The notes under the pieces were generated by a model that was not told the DNA's origin, ran no database searches, and worked only from the letters and a program-made list of their open reading frames with translations. The position numbers and the translations under genes were made by a program. From positions 16,914,501 to 16,978,500 of the forward strand of contig NC_135553.1 of assembly GCF_964340395.1 (NCBI RefSeq): DNA of 64,000 nucleotides, in the 5' to 3' direction. The DNA comes from Glandiceps talaboti (taxonomy: Eukaryota > Hemichordata > Enteropneusta > Spengelidae). Positions 12,209-25,317 of this stretch are shown in pieces. Numbering within the stretch: position 1 is the stretch's first letter; each line of letters opens with the position of its first letter.

Positions 12209-12661
12209 CTACTTCTCAAAGTATAAGTTGTCAGCACAATCACTATCAGTGTTATCATCAGTACATGAATTTTCTGAGCTGTCAGTATCACAATTGTCTC
12301 CATCTCTAATTTTTCTCTTTTTAATGTTCTCTGTTTTGGTAATTTAATATGCTCATCAAGATATTTATCTAACTCTTTCACTTTCAGAACAACTTCATCC
12401 AGTCATAGTCATTATATTTCTTGTTTTCTCTTTTTTTCTGTAGCCTTTCTGGATGTTTGGATCTGATGTTTTTTACTCTCGCCAGGTTTTTCAGATGTTC
12501 AATGTAGTTTTTGACAACATGTATGCTGACAATATATTTCTCTGCAAAACGAGATATAGAAATTTCATCATGTAATTGTTTTGAAGCATACAGCTTTTTT
12601 ATGTTGGCATGGGGTTGGAAGTCATCTACAGTTTGGTTTGTGTTTGCGGAATCACCTAATA
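12209..12661 (-). pseudogene. Decayed SAP-like multicopy protein fragment
   Basis: Reading the minus strand after a pyrimidine-rich acceptor (ctatttccag) gives HANIKKLYASKQLHDEIS, then FAEKYIVS and VKNYIEHLKNL, a basic stretch, KKYNDYDW, then after a frame break KELDKYLDEHIKLPK. After a second frame break comes an acidic serine-rich tail (RDGDNCDTDSSENS) ending in TAG. From memory, FAEKYIV / YxDYDW / ELDKYLD-type proteins form multicopy families in cnidarian, echinoderm and cephalochordate genomes, some with SAP-like modules; this was not verified. A loss near DWMKL and a shift near LKREK are direct evidence of decay. It lies in B3GNTL1 intron 5. Confidence 0.6.
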
Positions 12662-13059
12662 CTGGAAATAGAAGTTAAACTTATATATCAGTCAAAGTAT
12701 AACAAGGAAAAATTTTGATTATTTCAGTGTTTGACTATTCCTTCCAAAAATAAAAATGTTCACATTTATACTTGCATTGTTGACAAGCTGAACAACACAA
12801 ACCAGCATTGGAACTAAAGTTGTATTTAATACATATCTAAAAAGTAGAACAGTTGTGAAGTATTTAAAGTATACCCGCATTGCTCAATGGAAATATGTTG
12901 TTCTTGCTATTGTGAAATGGTTATCTTGTTTTTTTTTAATACAATGATTTACGCTGTAAAAGTTTATACACAGAAACTTTATAAGTTATTTATGAGTATT
13001 TATTTATTTTTTTAGCACAACTGAACAAAGGTCAGAGACTCAAAGGCTAGAGGCATGGT

Positions 13060-13067
13060 GCTGAAGC

Positions 13068-13113
<46 letters not shown>

Positions 13114-13290
13114 GTAATTGTATTATATGCATACAGACAGACATCCATACATACATACATACATACATACATACATACATGTACATTGACAGTATGTATA
13201 GTGTGTTTGTGTATGTGTGTAAGTGTATGGGGGGGGGGGTCACGGTAAAAAATAAAGAACTTGCAGGGGGGGGGGGGGGGGGGGGTCAAT
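13060..13290. repeat. (GT)n, (CATA)n and G-homopolymer cluster
   Basis: A GT run at 13071-13110, an ACAT run at 13150-13180, then G tracts at about 13230 and 13266-13285 next to a GGTCACGGTAAAAAATAAAG-like sequence that resembles other G-tract repeats in the window. Confidence 0.8.
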
Positions 13291-14559
13291 TTTTCCCAAG
13301 CCTTTGTAGGGTGGGCCATGAAAAAATACACAAGGAAAAAGGGAAATCCTTCGGGGTCCCCCTGGAAGTAAAATCTGGACACTCCCTTAGACTATAGTTT
13401 TGCTGATGGTCAGCACCCTCCTTATAATGGTGGTAGAAAATGGTAGACTCAATATCGTGACCATAGCCTTAAATCAGCTAGCCATTCCAAGTGGTGGTGA
13501 ATTACATCCTGATGAGGCTGGTTTCTCAATGTTTTAGGTAGTTTGGGTCATGTTTGGGTTGTTTATTGATCGTTTTTGAGTCATTTTAAGCATTTTTGCT
13601 TTGTTTGAGAAAATTCGGGGCATTTTGTCTTTTGTCCAAGTAGTCCATTGATGTTTCTCTATAGCTGTGAAATTATTTAATTATTTTGTTTATTATTTTG
13701 AAATTATGTTGTATGTTGTTATGAATACATTCTCCATCCATAGTTTAAATAATGATTTTTGCTCTTTATACAAAGTTTTACCCATTGAAATTGAAACATT
13801 CTATGATACAAATATTTGACACAAATTTCTGCCTTCTCTTAAAACTGTTGACTACCAGTGTACTGTTCATAGAGTCTCCCATGCAGAAATTCAAGGACAG
13901 TTTTCGATTGTTCCCTTTCTGGACACTTTTACGCATCAGTAAGTTCTTCCCTTAAAGGGTTAAGTACACAGAAAGGAAACCTACATTTCTATGCCATACT
14001 CTTTGTTTGTATGTATAATAACTTTTCCATCACATTATCTGTATTGCAATGGTGTGTAAATCATTGGTTACTTCATAGACCCTACACAACATTTCGTGTA
14101 GGGTCTATGGTTAGGTTTTGGAGTGACCTTCATGTACTTTCCTCTGATCTCTCACAGTCTTTCAAAGTAAATTAGATAGATGATACGCATGACACTTATT
14201 ATGTCCATTATCTTCATACTGACACTAACTCCTTAAAACTCTGTTTCTCAAAGCATCTCAATTCTAAGGACTCTATATATACATAATAATTCATGCTTGG
14301 TGTAGGCTATGGTTGCCCAGAGACTTCACTACTGGCTTGAACAATGCTGTTCATCAAAAGAGCCAAGATACGTGACATTTTGACTTCCTTCTTCTTTGAG
14401 CATGTGATATCGTGGGAAATAAATAAAAAACAACTCAGAAGAGATTTTGATGGATTTTTTTCTGTTAATTGATAATTTCTTTTTTGATCTTTGATATTCT
14501 GGTAAGAATAGGAAGGTAGTCTTGTGTTTTGCATTATATAAGGGACTGGTCAGTTTCTC

Positions 14560-14710
14560 CAGTGGGGGGGGGGGGGGGCAGTAGATTCTTAAATCAGGCT
14601 GACAAAAAGTCACTGACCCCCCCCCCCTCTGTAAAACCAAAAACAGGCTGACCCTTCCCCCCCCCCCCCCCCATCACTTAATTCTAAAACATGTTGACCC
14701 CCCCCATATA
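14560..14710. repeat. G/C homopolymer-bearing dispersed repeat
   Basis: A G tract near 14565 and C tracts near 14615, 14657 and 14697, interspersed with CTGACAAAAAGTCACTGACC-type sequence. Similar wording occurs near 43785 (GTCAGTGACTTTTCGTCAGC), suggesting one repeat family. Confidence 0.5.
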
Positions 14711-15039
14711 TATATTATTCACATGACAGGTATTTTTTGATCGTGACTCAGCATGGACTGCTTGACTGTCTTGCATCTACTTATATAAGATCCCGGGTTA
14801 GTACTATCATAATTATAATTATTGACTACACAAGGTAAATATATTCCAAAAGGAGTTTAATAGCATCTTGACAGTGAAAGGTAGGGGGAAAGCTTGAGAA
14901 GGGAATATGTACATCTCTTATGGGGGGTCCGAGGGGTATCCCCTAGAAGCCCAGGAGGTTTTTAACTCTGAAAAGTCAATTTTGAGACTATTCAGACATT
15001 TTCAGAAAATAATTTCCAAGCTTTACAAGACAGCACCAA

Positions 15040-15190
15040 CATGTAAAAATACCGCCAATGGCGTTGTAGCACATCTGTAGTTTTTAAAAATGTTTATCCA
15101 TATGCTAGTCCATGCTAACAATAGGTGTTCATTTGCTGAATGACTATCCAGTTGCCTATCCAACCATGTTGCTATCTTTATGATATATGC
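15040..15190 (+). repeat. TIR element family 1, 5' fragment
   Basis: CGCCAATGGCGTTGTAGCAC followed by the family 5' sequence (GTTTTTAAAAATGTTTATCC; GGTGTTCATTTGCTGAATGA). It stops before the internal repeats. Confidence 0.6.
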
Positions 15191-15764
15191 TACCTGTTTT
15201 TCCATCATTTCCTAATGAAAATGTTATTTCAAACGTAATAAAGACAAAACAAGACTAAATATAACAACATAAGTGACGCGCGCTCACGCAATGCATCTTG
15301 GACCCGGAAAATCGACTATTGTTGTATACTGACGTATACCTCATGCCAAGCGTGGGGTAATTCACACATGCCTAAAACCGTAACTGAATATATCTATTTT
15401 GGCATCAATTTCAAAGTGAAGAATTAACAAACACCAATAAATTACAGTTTCTGGTGGTAAAAATAAGAGGAAACTTCATAACTTAACATAAAATGTCCAC
15501 TATCAAGACTTGTTTTAATAGTGTCTTGTTGATTTACACACACTTTTCTATATAAATAATGTTGTGTGTTCATAGATATACTTGGATAGTACACAGCTCC
15601 TTTTGGATGTGACAATCAAACTATACTCAAGTATTAAAACACCGACAAAATACAAGAAAGTGAACAAGAATGAGAGATGTTTTTATTTTCCATTTGAGGA
15701 TATTCATATTTTTCACAGAATTCACTTTTTTTCAGCTTTGCTAATTTCCTCCTGATTATTATAA

Positions 15765-16450
15765 CAAAAATAGTGCCAACGGCATTGTAGCACAACTGTA
15801 CAGTTTTTAAAAATGTTTATCTACATGATGAGCCATGCTAGGTATAGGTGTTCACTTGCTGAATGATTATCCAGTTGCCTATCCAGCCATTATCTTTGCC
15901 ATATACGCAACCATGGAGCTGTTGCTATGGGTGTGGTCATGTTGCTAGACATATTTGCATACCTTTTTTGAATGTTCATTCACTTGTCTATGAATCCCTG
16001 ATATTACCTTTGCAATATACATGATCATTTGGCTGTTGCTATGGACATGGTCTTGTTGCTAGGTATATTTGCATACATTTTTTGAATGTCTATTCATAGT
16101 CTAGTAATCCCTGTTATCTTTGCAATATATGCGATCATTTGGCTGTTGCTATGGGTGTGGGCGTGTTGCTAAGTATATTTGCATTCACTTTTTGAATGTT
16201 TGTTCACTTGTCTAAGAATCAGTGTTATCTTTTTGAAATGTTTGTCTGTTGCTATGGGCGTGGTCATGGTTGCTAGGGATATTTGCATACATTTTTTGAA
16301 TGTTTACTCACTTGCATACCAGATGATGTTATTTTAGAGAAATATACTGGCATTTGGTTGTTGCTAAGGGCATGATCATGGTTACTAGGGCCAATTGTGT
16401 CAAAATCTGCAGAATAATACTTCTAGAAACATCACGAAATTTCAGTCTCA
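15765..16450 (+). mobile_element. TIR element family 1, copy B
   Basis: It starts AGTGCCAACGGCATTGTAGC then ACAACTGTACAG. About four internal units contain GGCTGTTGCTATGGGTGTGG and GCTAGGTATATTTGCATACA, then the module TCTGCAGAATAATACTTCTA. The right terminus is lost. Confidence 0.65.
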
Positions 16451-16810
16451 CTGACAAGTTCACTGTAGGCACCCGTTCGTTAGCCAGTACATCTCTGGAT
16501 ATGTCTCATTTTTGCCGATGAAAGTGTCTATATTTTGTCAAAGAATTAATCACTGCTCTTGACAAATGTTCGCTACCTGAAAGTCTGGTGTAATTTTATT
16601 GATCTCAACATATAAGTTAGTAGTAGTAGCGACGGCAGCTGTCGCAATGGCGTCTACATTCTAAAAACTGAATGAACAGCTGAGCACTGTAGCCCCATCA
16701 CTTCGTAGAATTGATGCGCGTTCAGCATAAGTTTCAGAATATTTTACAATGTAGTTTAAAATTGTTATCATAATAGAAAAAAATAGTGGGTCTATGTATA
16801 TAGTAAATAA

Positions 16811-16942
16811 ATAATCTCCCGGTATTTCTCATTCGCGCTACGTCATCTCGGACTCATGATTCCCCTATGTCTGTATCCCTGACATGAGGGGAATCATTCG
16901 TCCTCGATAACATAGCACTCATTCGGAATACGGGGAGATTAT
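16811..16942. mobile_element. Short hairpin element (~130 bp)
   Basis: ATAATCTCCCGGTATT at the left is complemented by AATACGGGGAGATTAT at the right; the centre has a second inverted pair (GATTCCCCT...AGGGGAATC). It is noncoding and directly abuts the next inverted-repeat element. Confidence 0.6.
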
Positions 16943-16949
16943 ACATAAC

Positions 16950-17613
16950 TATCATTTGGAAAGTAAACTTTTAACCCCATAAAACTCATTGAGACCATGT
17001 GTGGTTCATTTTGGTGTCATTTTATCCTCTTGTCTAGATTTACTAGTATCACATCACACATGCACACATGCATACATGTACACAGTGTTTTACACAACGA
17101 AATTCTTCATAAAGTTCATTTATAGTTCATTTATGAGTGCGATTTTTTATTATTTTGATAATGATTAAAGATTAACAAATCAAACTTCCTTTACATTGTC
17201 AAAATGAAACAAGAAAACACTAGAATCAACTTTTAATAGTGAAACTTTACAACTTCAACTTTTAATATTGCCCTGATATCCAGCCATCATAAAACAACAA
17301 ACTTTACAACATGTATTGACAATGCACATCTTTATACATGAATATGTAAACATTTATTTTTGTTCTTTATTTTGTCAAATCAGCTGTAATCGTTTTTTTG
17401 GGGTTTTTTAAATATTTAAACTATAAATGAACTGTTTGAAGTATTTCATTGTGTAAAACACTGTGTATGTATGTGTGCATGTGTGACTTGATACAAATGA
17501 TTAATGAAGTTTGAGTCGGCAGCTAGACAAGAGGGTAACTGACATACACTAAAATGACTACACATGGTCTCAATGAGTTTTATTGCATTGATTGTTTACT
17601 TTCCAACTGATAA
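16950..17613. mobile_element. Inverted-repeat element, ~0.66 kb
   Basis: The terminus ATCATTTGGAAAGTAAAC is inverted at the right end as GTTTACTTTCCAACTGAT. Arms of roughly 170 bp also match inside: CTCATTGAGACCATGTGTGG with CCACACATGGTCTC-type sequence, ACAGTGTTTTACACAA, and GTTCATTTATAGTT. The middle is unrelated single-copy-like sequence. No coding capacity is seen. Confidence 0.7.
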
Positions 17614-18049
17614 CCAACAGGATTACTTGTCTGCTACAGTATAGCAAAACAGACAGTCAGTTAATTTCCACAGTACTAGAATCAGCAAACAAAGTCAATA
17701 AATTTGATAGGCTTAGAAAATACTGCAACTGGCAATGTGCAATATCTATTATGCACATGCAGTGAGAAAAACACAACTAAAACATAAAAACACCCCTACA
17801 GGATAATGGAATATCTCATGAACTTTGGTCAAGTAATTATGTAACATTATACCATACCACATGTACTAGCACTGTAATGGACCAAATGTTTTGATGGAAA
17901 ATCTCTTTTTTGGATATAACTTGAAAACCACTGCTCTAGTCACCTTCATTTGAACAATTTTACACAATCTACATGCCCTAAGTCCCTACCAAATACCAAG
18001 ACAATTGGTCAGGCGATTTTTGACTGTCTTTTTTACTTCATTCACATCC

Positions 18050-18263
<214 letters not shown>

Positions 18264-18681
18264 AGGTCTCATAAAAAGGCAGACACTGTCCATGCCTGTG
18301 GGATTAAACTTGTCAGTTTTCAGGACTTTACTCATGTTCTCAGGGTAAAGTGACATTCTGTAAAGTTTTCTAAATAATATCAACACATTTGCTGAAATAC
18401 ATTTAGTCATCACATTCTGGGATTTCACCCATTCCAAGATCTGTTGCTCTTTCCACTTATGTTGTATCTTCCAACGTGAGGTAGCGATGGGATTTTTATG
18501 GTACATCATTAAGGAAATTGTGATTGGAGAATGTTAGCAAGAATAAGACATTTGGAACTTTAAGCCGAGAAAAAAGTTCAATACAAGTAGGGTATATTTT
18601 GATCTGTATTTGTTTTTAATATGTTTTTTTTTTTATTTGTTCTGTTGGACACTCCACAGTTGAAGATTTAGACTTACTTAA

Positions 18682-18860
18682 AGTGATAATTATATATAAT
18701 CCCACGAAATCAATGTTAGATTTACATCATAATGCTCCAAGTATCATTCCGTGGACTAATACAAATTCGAGTTGGTAGGCAAGAATTTGTAATCTGCGGA
18801 ATCATACGAGGATTATGACGTAAATCTAACATTAATTTCGTGGGATTATATATTTATCAC
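18682..18860. mobile_element. Hairpin MITE (~180 bp)
   Basis: GTGATAATTATATATAATCC...CACGAAATCAATGTTAGATT is mirrored by AATCTAACATTAATTTCGTG...GGATTATATATTTATCAC. The arms extend about 65 bp (through TTACRTCATAATSCTC) with few mismatches, leaving a short centre. No ORF. Confidence 0.75.
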
Positions 18861-19540
18861 ATAATTAAGATTTCCACATATTTTTTCCTACAATTTTGAA
18901 TCAAATTTTACGAATAATGCATCATTTCATCACATTTTATTCTTCATTGGGTATCAAAAAATGGCATCCAATGGCTATGCAAATTACGTAATCGCGTGAC
19001 ATGTTGCAAGGTCAAGCTTACGTGCTGTGGTTTCTCAACCAAAATGATCAGTTATAACCTTGCGATGTATATGTAATATCAAATTAAATTTTTAAAACAT
19101 AAATAAACTTTGTCTGAATGTGACTTTTGTTACATCATTTTAATTATATTTTCTCAGGATGTGTGAATTCGGAGCTCTGAGTCAACTGAAAATTGGAAGT
19201 AAGCTTACTGGCTGATACATACAAATTGTCATCGATAATCTACATGATTTTTAGATAGAATAAATTAAAACAATTCAATAAAAATAAAAGTACCTCGGAG
19301 TCTATGTATCAGACTCATGCCACCTAAGGATTTATGTAAAGTAACGTGTGCATTTATCTTTTGAAAGTACATAATCAAATTATTACGATAACATGATCGT
19401 AGCTTAGCATTGGCAGGAACACTCGAACAGTTGAAAGGAAAAAGTTTGTTAGAACAGGGGTGATATGGGTTTTTGATCTGCCCTGTTTGACGTCACACAG
19501 GTGAAGATTTGCACATGTTTATGTGATAATGATGACTTAC

Positions 19541-19606
19541 AGAATTTGGATGGTCTTGTACAGCCTGGTACTGCAATTTTATTCTCTTCTCTCCCATTAC
19601 ATCATC
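19541..19606 (-). CDS. B3GNTL1: B3GNTL1-like exon 5, DxD-motif exon
   Basis: Twenty-two codons, phase 0 at both ends, flanked by caacag and gtaagt. The exon begins DDVMGEKRIKLQYQ and ends DHPNS, matching the family pattern DDVM..xRVRLQ...HPSS. The leading DD completes the acidic metal/UDP-binding motif. Careful reading of GGGAGAGAAGAG shows an intact frame. The 40/43-bp minisatellite starts 235 bp away, inside the intron between exons 4 and 5. Confidence 0.92.
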
Positions 19607-19840
19607 CTGTTGATGAATTAAAAAAAACTTAATGTAAGATAATATTTGTATATGTTCAGAGTTCCTGTCACTGTTTATCTTTAATTCTTTAAAAACTTTG
19701 TTTACGTATGGACTGGGATTTAGTAAAAAGTCGTAACCTATTCTTGCAAATAACTTTACATTGCAATGTTACCACTTGGTTTACAAGAAATACATTTGAA
19801 ATTCAACCATGATATCTCTTTATTAATCGATGCTATTATT

Positions 19841-22800
19841 TACACTGACTTGATTACTGTTTGTCATTGATAGTACCGTGTACACTGACTTGATTACTGT
19901 TTGTCATTGATAGTACTGTGTACACTGACTTGATTACTGTTTGTCATGGATAGTACTGTGTACACTGACTTGATTACTGTTTGTCATTGATAGTACTGTG
20001 TACACTGACTTGATTACTGTTTGTCATTGATAGTACTGTGTACACTGACTTGATTACTGTTTGTCATTGATAGTACCGTGTACCCTGACTTGATTACTGT
20101 TTGTCATTGATAGTACTGCCATGTACACTGACTTGATTACTGTTTGTCATTGATAGTACTGCCGTGTACACTGACTTGATTACTGTTTGTCATTGATAGT
20201 ACTGCCATGTACACTGACTTGATTACTGTTTGTCATTGATAGTACTGCCATGTACACTGTCTTGATTACTGTTTGTCATTGATAGTACTGTGTGCACTGA
20301 CTTGATTACTGTTTGTCATTGATAGTACTGCCATGTACACTGACTTGATTACTGTTTGTCATTGATAGTACTGCCGTGTACACTGACTTGATTACTGTTT
20401 GTCATTGATAGTACTGTGTACACTGACTTGATTACTGTTTGTCATTGATAGTACTGCCATGTACACTGACTTGATTACTGTTTGTCGTTGATAGTACTGT
20501 GTACACTGACTTGATTACTGTTTGTCATTGATAGTACTGTGTACACTGACTTGATTACTGTTTGTCATTGATAGTACCGTGTACCCTGACTTGATTACTG
20601 TTTGTCATTGATAGTACTGCCATGTACACTGACTTGATTACTGTTTGTCATTGATAGTACTATGTACACTGACTTGATTACTGTTTGTCATTGATAGTAC
20701 TGCCGTGTACACTGACTTGATTACTGTTTGTCATGGATAGTACTGCCATGTACACTGACTTGATTACTGTTTGTCGTTGATAGTACTGCCATGTACACTG
20801 ACTTGATTACTGTTTGTCATTGATAGTACCGTGTACACTGACTTGATTACTGTTTGTCATTGATAGTACTGCCATGTACACTGACTTGATTACTGTTTGT
20901 CGTTGATAGTACTGCCATGTACACTGACTTGATTACTGTTTGTCATTGATAGTAATACCATGTACACTGACTTGATTACTGTTTGTCATTGATAGTAATA
21001 CCATGTACACTGACTTGATTACTGTTTGTCATTGATAGTACTGCCATGTACACTGACTTGATTACTGTTTGTCATTGATAGTACTGCCATGTACACTGAC
21101 TTGATTACTGTTTGTCGTTGATAGTACTGCCATGTACACTGACTTGATTACTGTTTGTCGTTGATAGTACTGCCATGTACAGACTTGATTACTGTTTGTC
21201 ATTGATAGTACTGTGTACACTGACTTGATTACTGTTTGTCATTGATAGTAATACCATGTACACTGACTTGATTACTGTTTGTTGTTGATAGTACTGCCAT
21301 GTACACTGACTTGATTACTGTTTGTCGTTGATAGTAATGCCATGTACACTGACTTGATTACTGTTTGTCATTGATAGTACTGTGTACACTGACTTGATTA
21401 CTGTTTGTCATTGATAGTACTGCCATGTACACTGACTTGATTACTGTTTGTTGTTGATAGTACTGCCATGTACACTGACTTGATTACTGTTTGTCGTTGA
21501 TAGTAATGCCATGTACACTGACTTGATTACTGTTTGTCATTGATAGTACTGTGTACACTGACTTGATTACTGTTTGTCATTGATAGTACTACCATGTACA
21601 CTGACTTGATTACTGTTTGTCATTGATAGTACCGTGAACACTGACTTGATTACTGTTTGTCATTGATAGTAATGCCATGTACACTGACCAATGATTACTG
21701 TTTGTCATTGATAGTACTATGTACACTGACTTGATTACTGTTTGTCATTGATAGTAATGCCATGTACACTGACCAATGATTACTGTTTGTCATTGATAGT
21801 ACTATGTACACTGACTTGATTACTGTTTGTCATTGATAGTACTATGTACACTGACTTGATTACTGTTTGTCATTGATAGTACTGCCATGTACACTGACTT
21901 GATTACTGTTTGTTGTTGATAGTACTGCCATGTACACTGACTTGATTACTGTTTGTCGTTGATAGTAATGCCATGTACACTGACTTGATTACTGTTTGTC
22001 ATTGATAGTACTGTGTACACTGACTTGATTACTGTTTGTCATTGATAGTACTACCATGTACACTGACTTGATTACTGTTTGTCATTGATAGTACCGTGAA
22101 CACTGACTTGATTACTGTTTGTCATTGATAGTACAGTGTGCACTGACTTGATTACTGTTTGTCATTGATAGTACCATGTACACTGACTTGATTACTGTTT
22201 GTCATTGATAGTACTGTGTACACTGACTTGATTACTGTTTGTCATTGATAGTAATGCCATGTACACTGACCAATGATTACTGTTTGTCATTGATAGTACT
22301 ATGTACACTGACTTGATTACTGTTTATCATTGATAGTATGGTGTACACTAACTTGATTACTGTTTGTCATTGATAGTATGGTGTACACTAACTTGATTAC
22401 TGTTTGTCATTGATAGTATGGCGTACACTAACTTGATTACTGTTTGTCATTGATAGTACTGTGTACACTGACTTGATTACTGTTTATCATTGATAGTATG
22501 GTGTACACTGACTTGATTACTGTTTGTCATTGATAGTATTGTGTAGACTGACTTGATTACTGTTTGTCATTGATAGTATTGTGTACACTGACTTGATTAC
22601 TGTTTGTCATTGATAGTATTGTGTACACTGACTTGATTACTGTTTATCATTGATAGTATGGTGTACACTGACTTGATTACTGTTTATCATTGATAGTATG
22701 GTGTACACTGACTTGATTACTGTTTATCATTGATAGTATGGTGTACACTGACTTGATTACTGTTTATCATTGATAGTATGGTGTACACTGACTTGATTAC

Positions 22801-23406
22801 TGTTTATCATTGATAGTATGGTGTACACAGACTTGATTACTGTTTATCATTGATAGTATGGTGTACACTGACTTGATTACTGTTTATCATTGATAGTATG
22901 GTGTACACTGACTTGATTACTGTTTGTCATTGATAGTATTGTGTACACTGACTTGATTACTGTTTATCATTGATAGTATTGTGTACACTGACTTGATTAC
23001 TGCTTGTCATTGATAGTACTATGTACACTGACTTGATTACTGTTTGTCATTGATAGTACTGTGTACACTGACTTGATTACTGTTTGTCATTGATAGTACT
23101 GCCATGTACACTGACTTGATTACTGTTTGTCATTGATAGTACTGCCATGTACACTGACTTAATTAGTTTGTCATTGATAGTACTGCCATGTACACTGACT
23201 TGATTACTGTTTGTCATTGATAGTACTGTGTACACTGACTTAATTAGTTTGTCATTGATAGTACTGCCGTGTACACTGACTTGATTACTGTTTGTCATTG
23301 ATAGTATAGTGTACACTGACTTAATTACTGTTTGTCGTTGATAGTATCATGTACACTGACTTGATTACTGTTTGTCATTGATAGTGTACACTGACTTAAT
23401 TACTGT
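19841..23406. repeat. 40/43-bp minisatellite array, ~3.6 kb
   Basis: The unit is TGTACACTGACTTGATTACT plus GTTTGTCATTGATAGTACTG, with an optional CCA/CCG insertion (43 bp); about 87 copies. Left and middle parts mix 40- and 43-bp units. A three-unit variant string (GTTGTTGATAG, then GTCGTTGATAGTAATGCC, then CATTGATAGTACTGTG) recurs at about 21280, 21450 and 21910, showing higher-order duplication. About 22320-23000 is enriched for a 40-bp TTTATCAT...TATGGTG variant. It lies in B3GNTL1 intron 4. Confidence 0.95.
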
Positions 23407-24680
23407 GATGTGCTGTGTAGTTCAAATCTTTGGAGCAACTTTTTAGTTAATACATTGAAAACGTTTCAAAAAGTCCAGTCTCAGGTTTTTACAAAGTTAT
23501 CTAGTTTTAATTATTCAGTTGTACATAGAGATATTTAATGTTTGTTAGTTTGTCTATTCTTACATTTGATTAAGTTTTTTAGACAGACTCTATCATGTAA
23601 CCCTATGTTTCAAATATTATGACATATGTGATTTTATGGAATGTTATATATGCAAGAATTCTGGTGACCTTCCCAGGTAGCCTATCCTTACACCTGCTGG
23701 GGATCTCCCCAAACTCCTACGCATTGTGATATACATCACTGCCTCCAATAACAGCCACTTTTGCCCTGTCACAAAGTTTACTTCACATGTTTACTACTTT
23801 TTTAAATGCATATTTACCATAAAACATTCATGGTGTTAATAATAATAATTTGGTTATTGATAAAATTCTCAATTCTGAATTGTATTGCGTTAAATTATGA
23901 TTATATACAATTCTACCAAAAGTTAGTGCACCATATATATACAAAGTTAGTAGTTGGTATGTCAACCAGCGACCAATGTTCCTTTACATATCTTCCAAAC
24001 AATTGTTGTATTGATATAGAAATTTCGCCAAACAGAAAAGGTAATTCATATTTGTATTGTTTATGAAGTAATCTGCCCTTAAATACAATGATAGTATTTG
24101 AATGCTATCATGGTTTTACAACAAAATCCAATATGGCTGCCCACTGAAGGCAGTGTACCTTGGAAAGTTGGCCCGGAAGTAGTGGAGGTTGACTTTTTTA
24201 AGGTAGTGCTGTGTTGGAGACTGAACCCTCCCCTCACGTGACTGCTAAATCTCGCACAATTGTGCATTACATCCTTTTTAATAATCAGAATCATGATAGG
24301 GTCCTTTTGCTTTTAACAGTATGCTGATTCACCATCAGTAACTATGCTTATTTTATGACTGTGTATTTTTTATCTAGCAATTTGTAAATGTTGTTGTTGT
24401 TCGAAATGTTATTTTCAATGCACGTTTCACAGTACCAGTAAAAAGTCTATCATATAAATTTCATACAACAATTATTTATATAAATATGACAATGAGTTTA
24501 AATAGTATATCTGGTATACTATTGTCTTTAGTTATTCATAGTTGCTGGTACTTGTCTATGGTGAATATTTTCAAAGTGTCTAGACATTTCATAGGTTATT
24601 ATTCTACATCACTGACCTTATAAAACATATGGTATTCAAATAAAATTTTAGTTTATAATACATAAAATTCATGCATAAGG
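23407..24680. other. No gene recognised
   Basis: AT-rich intronic sequence. A patch at 24120-24250 (AATATGGCTGCCCACTGAAG) resembles dispersed repeat sequence. No exon was identified. Confidence 0.4.
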
Positions 24681-24689
24681 CCACCCCAA

Positions 24690-25070
24690 AAAAGAGTTTC
24701 TGGTCAGGACATTTTGTCTAACGTAGTGCGATGATGCAAATATTTTTTTCTCAAAAAATCTGTCACTCAATCTACTATTTATAGCATTACTGTTCTTTTA
24801 TTTAGTACTTTAGTATACTTTAGAGCAAGTGTGTATGTGGGGCAGATGTCATTTGCTTGTTCATCATTGGCTCTGCCGTTGTCTTCACTGAAGTAGGGAG
24901 GGTTATTTTTGTGCTTCCCCCCAGATCTGCAGACTGCATGGTCTGAACAAACATGAAAAAAAAAGGCCGACATGAGGGTATTTAAGTGACGCCGAGCAGA
25001 AATAATTCTTTTTTTCTTTTTTCTTTTTTTTTTTTTTTGGGGGGGGGGGGGGGGGGGGCTAAAAAGTGAC
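24690..25070. repeat. Dispersed repeat with T/G homopolymer end
   Basis: This is the second copy of the repeat at 3961-4330, ending in a poly-T run and an ~18-base G tract (25041-25058). Confidence 0.5.
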
Positions 25071-25252
25071 TTTTACTAAATTATTACTAGGTTTGATTTT
25101 GAGCTGAAAATAGCCAAATATTTGCCAAATTCACAAGATTTTTAACAGAAATTAAAAGTTGTTTTGTGAAATATGACAAAAAGTTGGAATTGTAAAAATA
25201 AATGTATTGAAAAAAAACTAGTCTATTCCTTTCTTTGCATTGAAACACTTAC

Positions 25253-25317
25253 CGCATCTTGAAAGCATAGATATTTTCCATGACTTTGTTCTATAGCTTT
25301 GTTCTTTGCGAAACCAA
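25253..25317 (-). CDS. B3GNTL1: B3GNTL1-like exon 4
   Basis: This 65-nt exon is flanked by tttcag and gtaagt. With the carried-over base it encodes VGFAKNKAIEQSHGKYLCFQDA. This is the conserved GxAKNxA helix followed by the strand leading into the DxD-like motif, which is completed by exon 5 (QDA-DDVM). It ends in phase 0. The preceding intron holds the LINE and the 113-bp tandem array; the next intron holds the minisatellite. Confidence 0.92.

Noticed and set aside
19541-19606. Apparent one-base frameshift in B3GNTL1 exon 5
   Set aside because: Came from misreading GGGAGAGAAGAG; on recount the exon is 66 bases and fully in frame.
19841-23406. Direct repeats resembling a CRISPR-like array
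   Set aside because: Units are contiguous 40/43-bp copies with no unique spacers, in animal DNA; it is a minisatellite.
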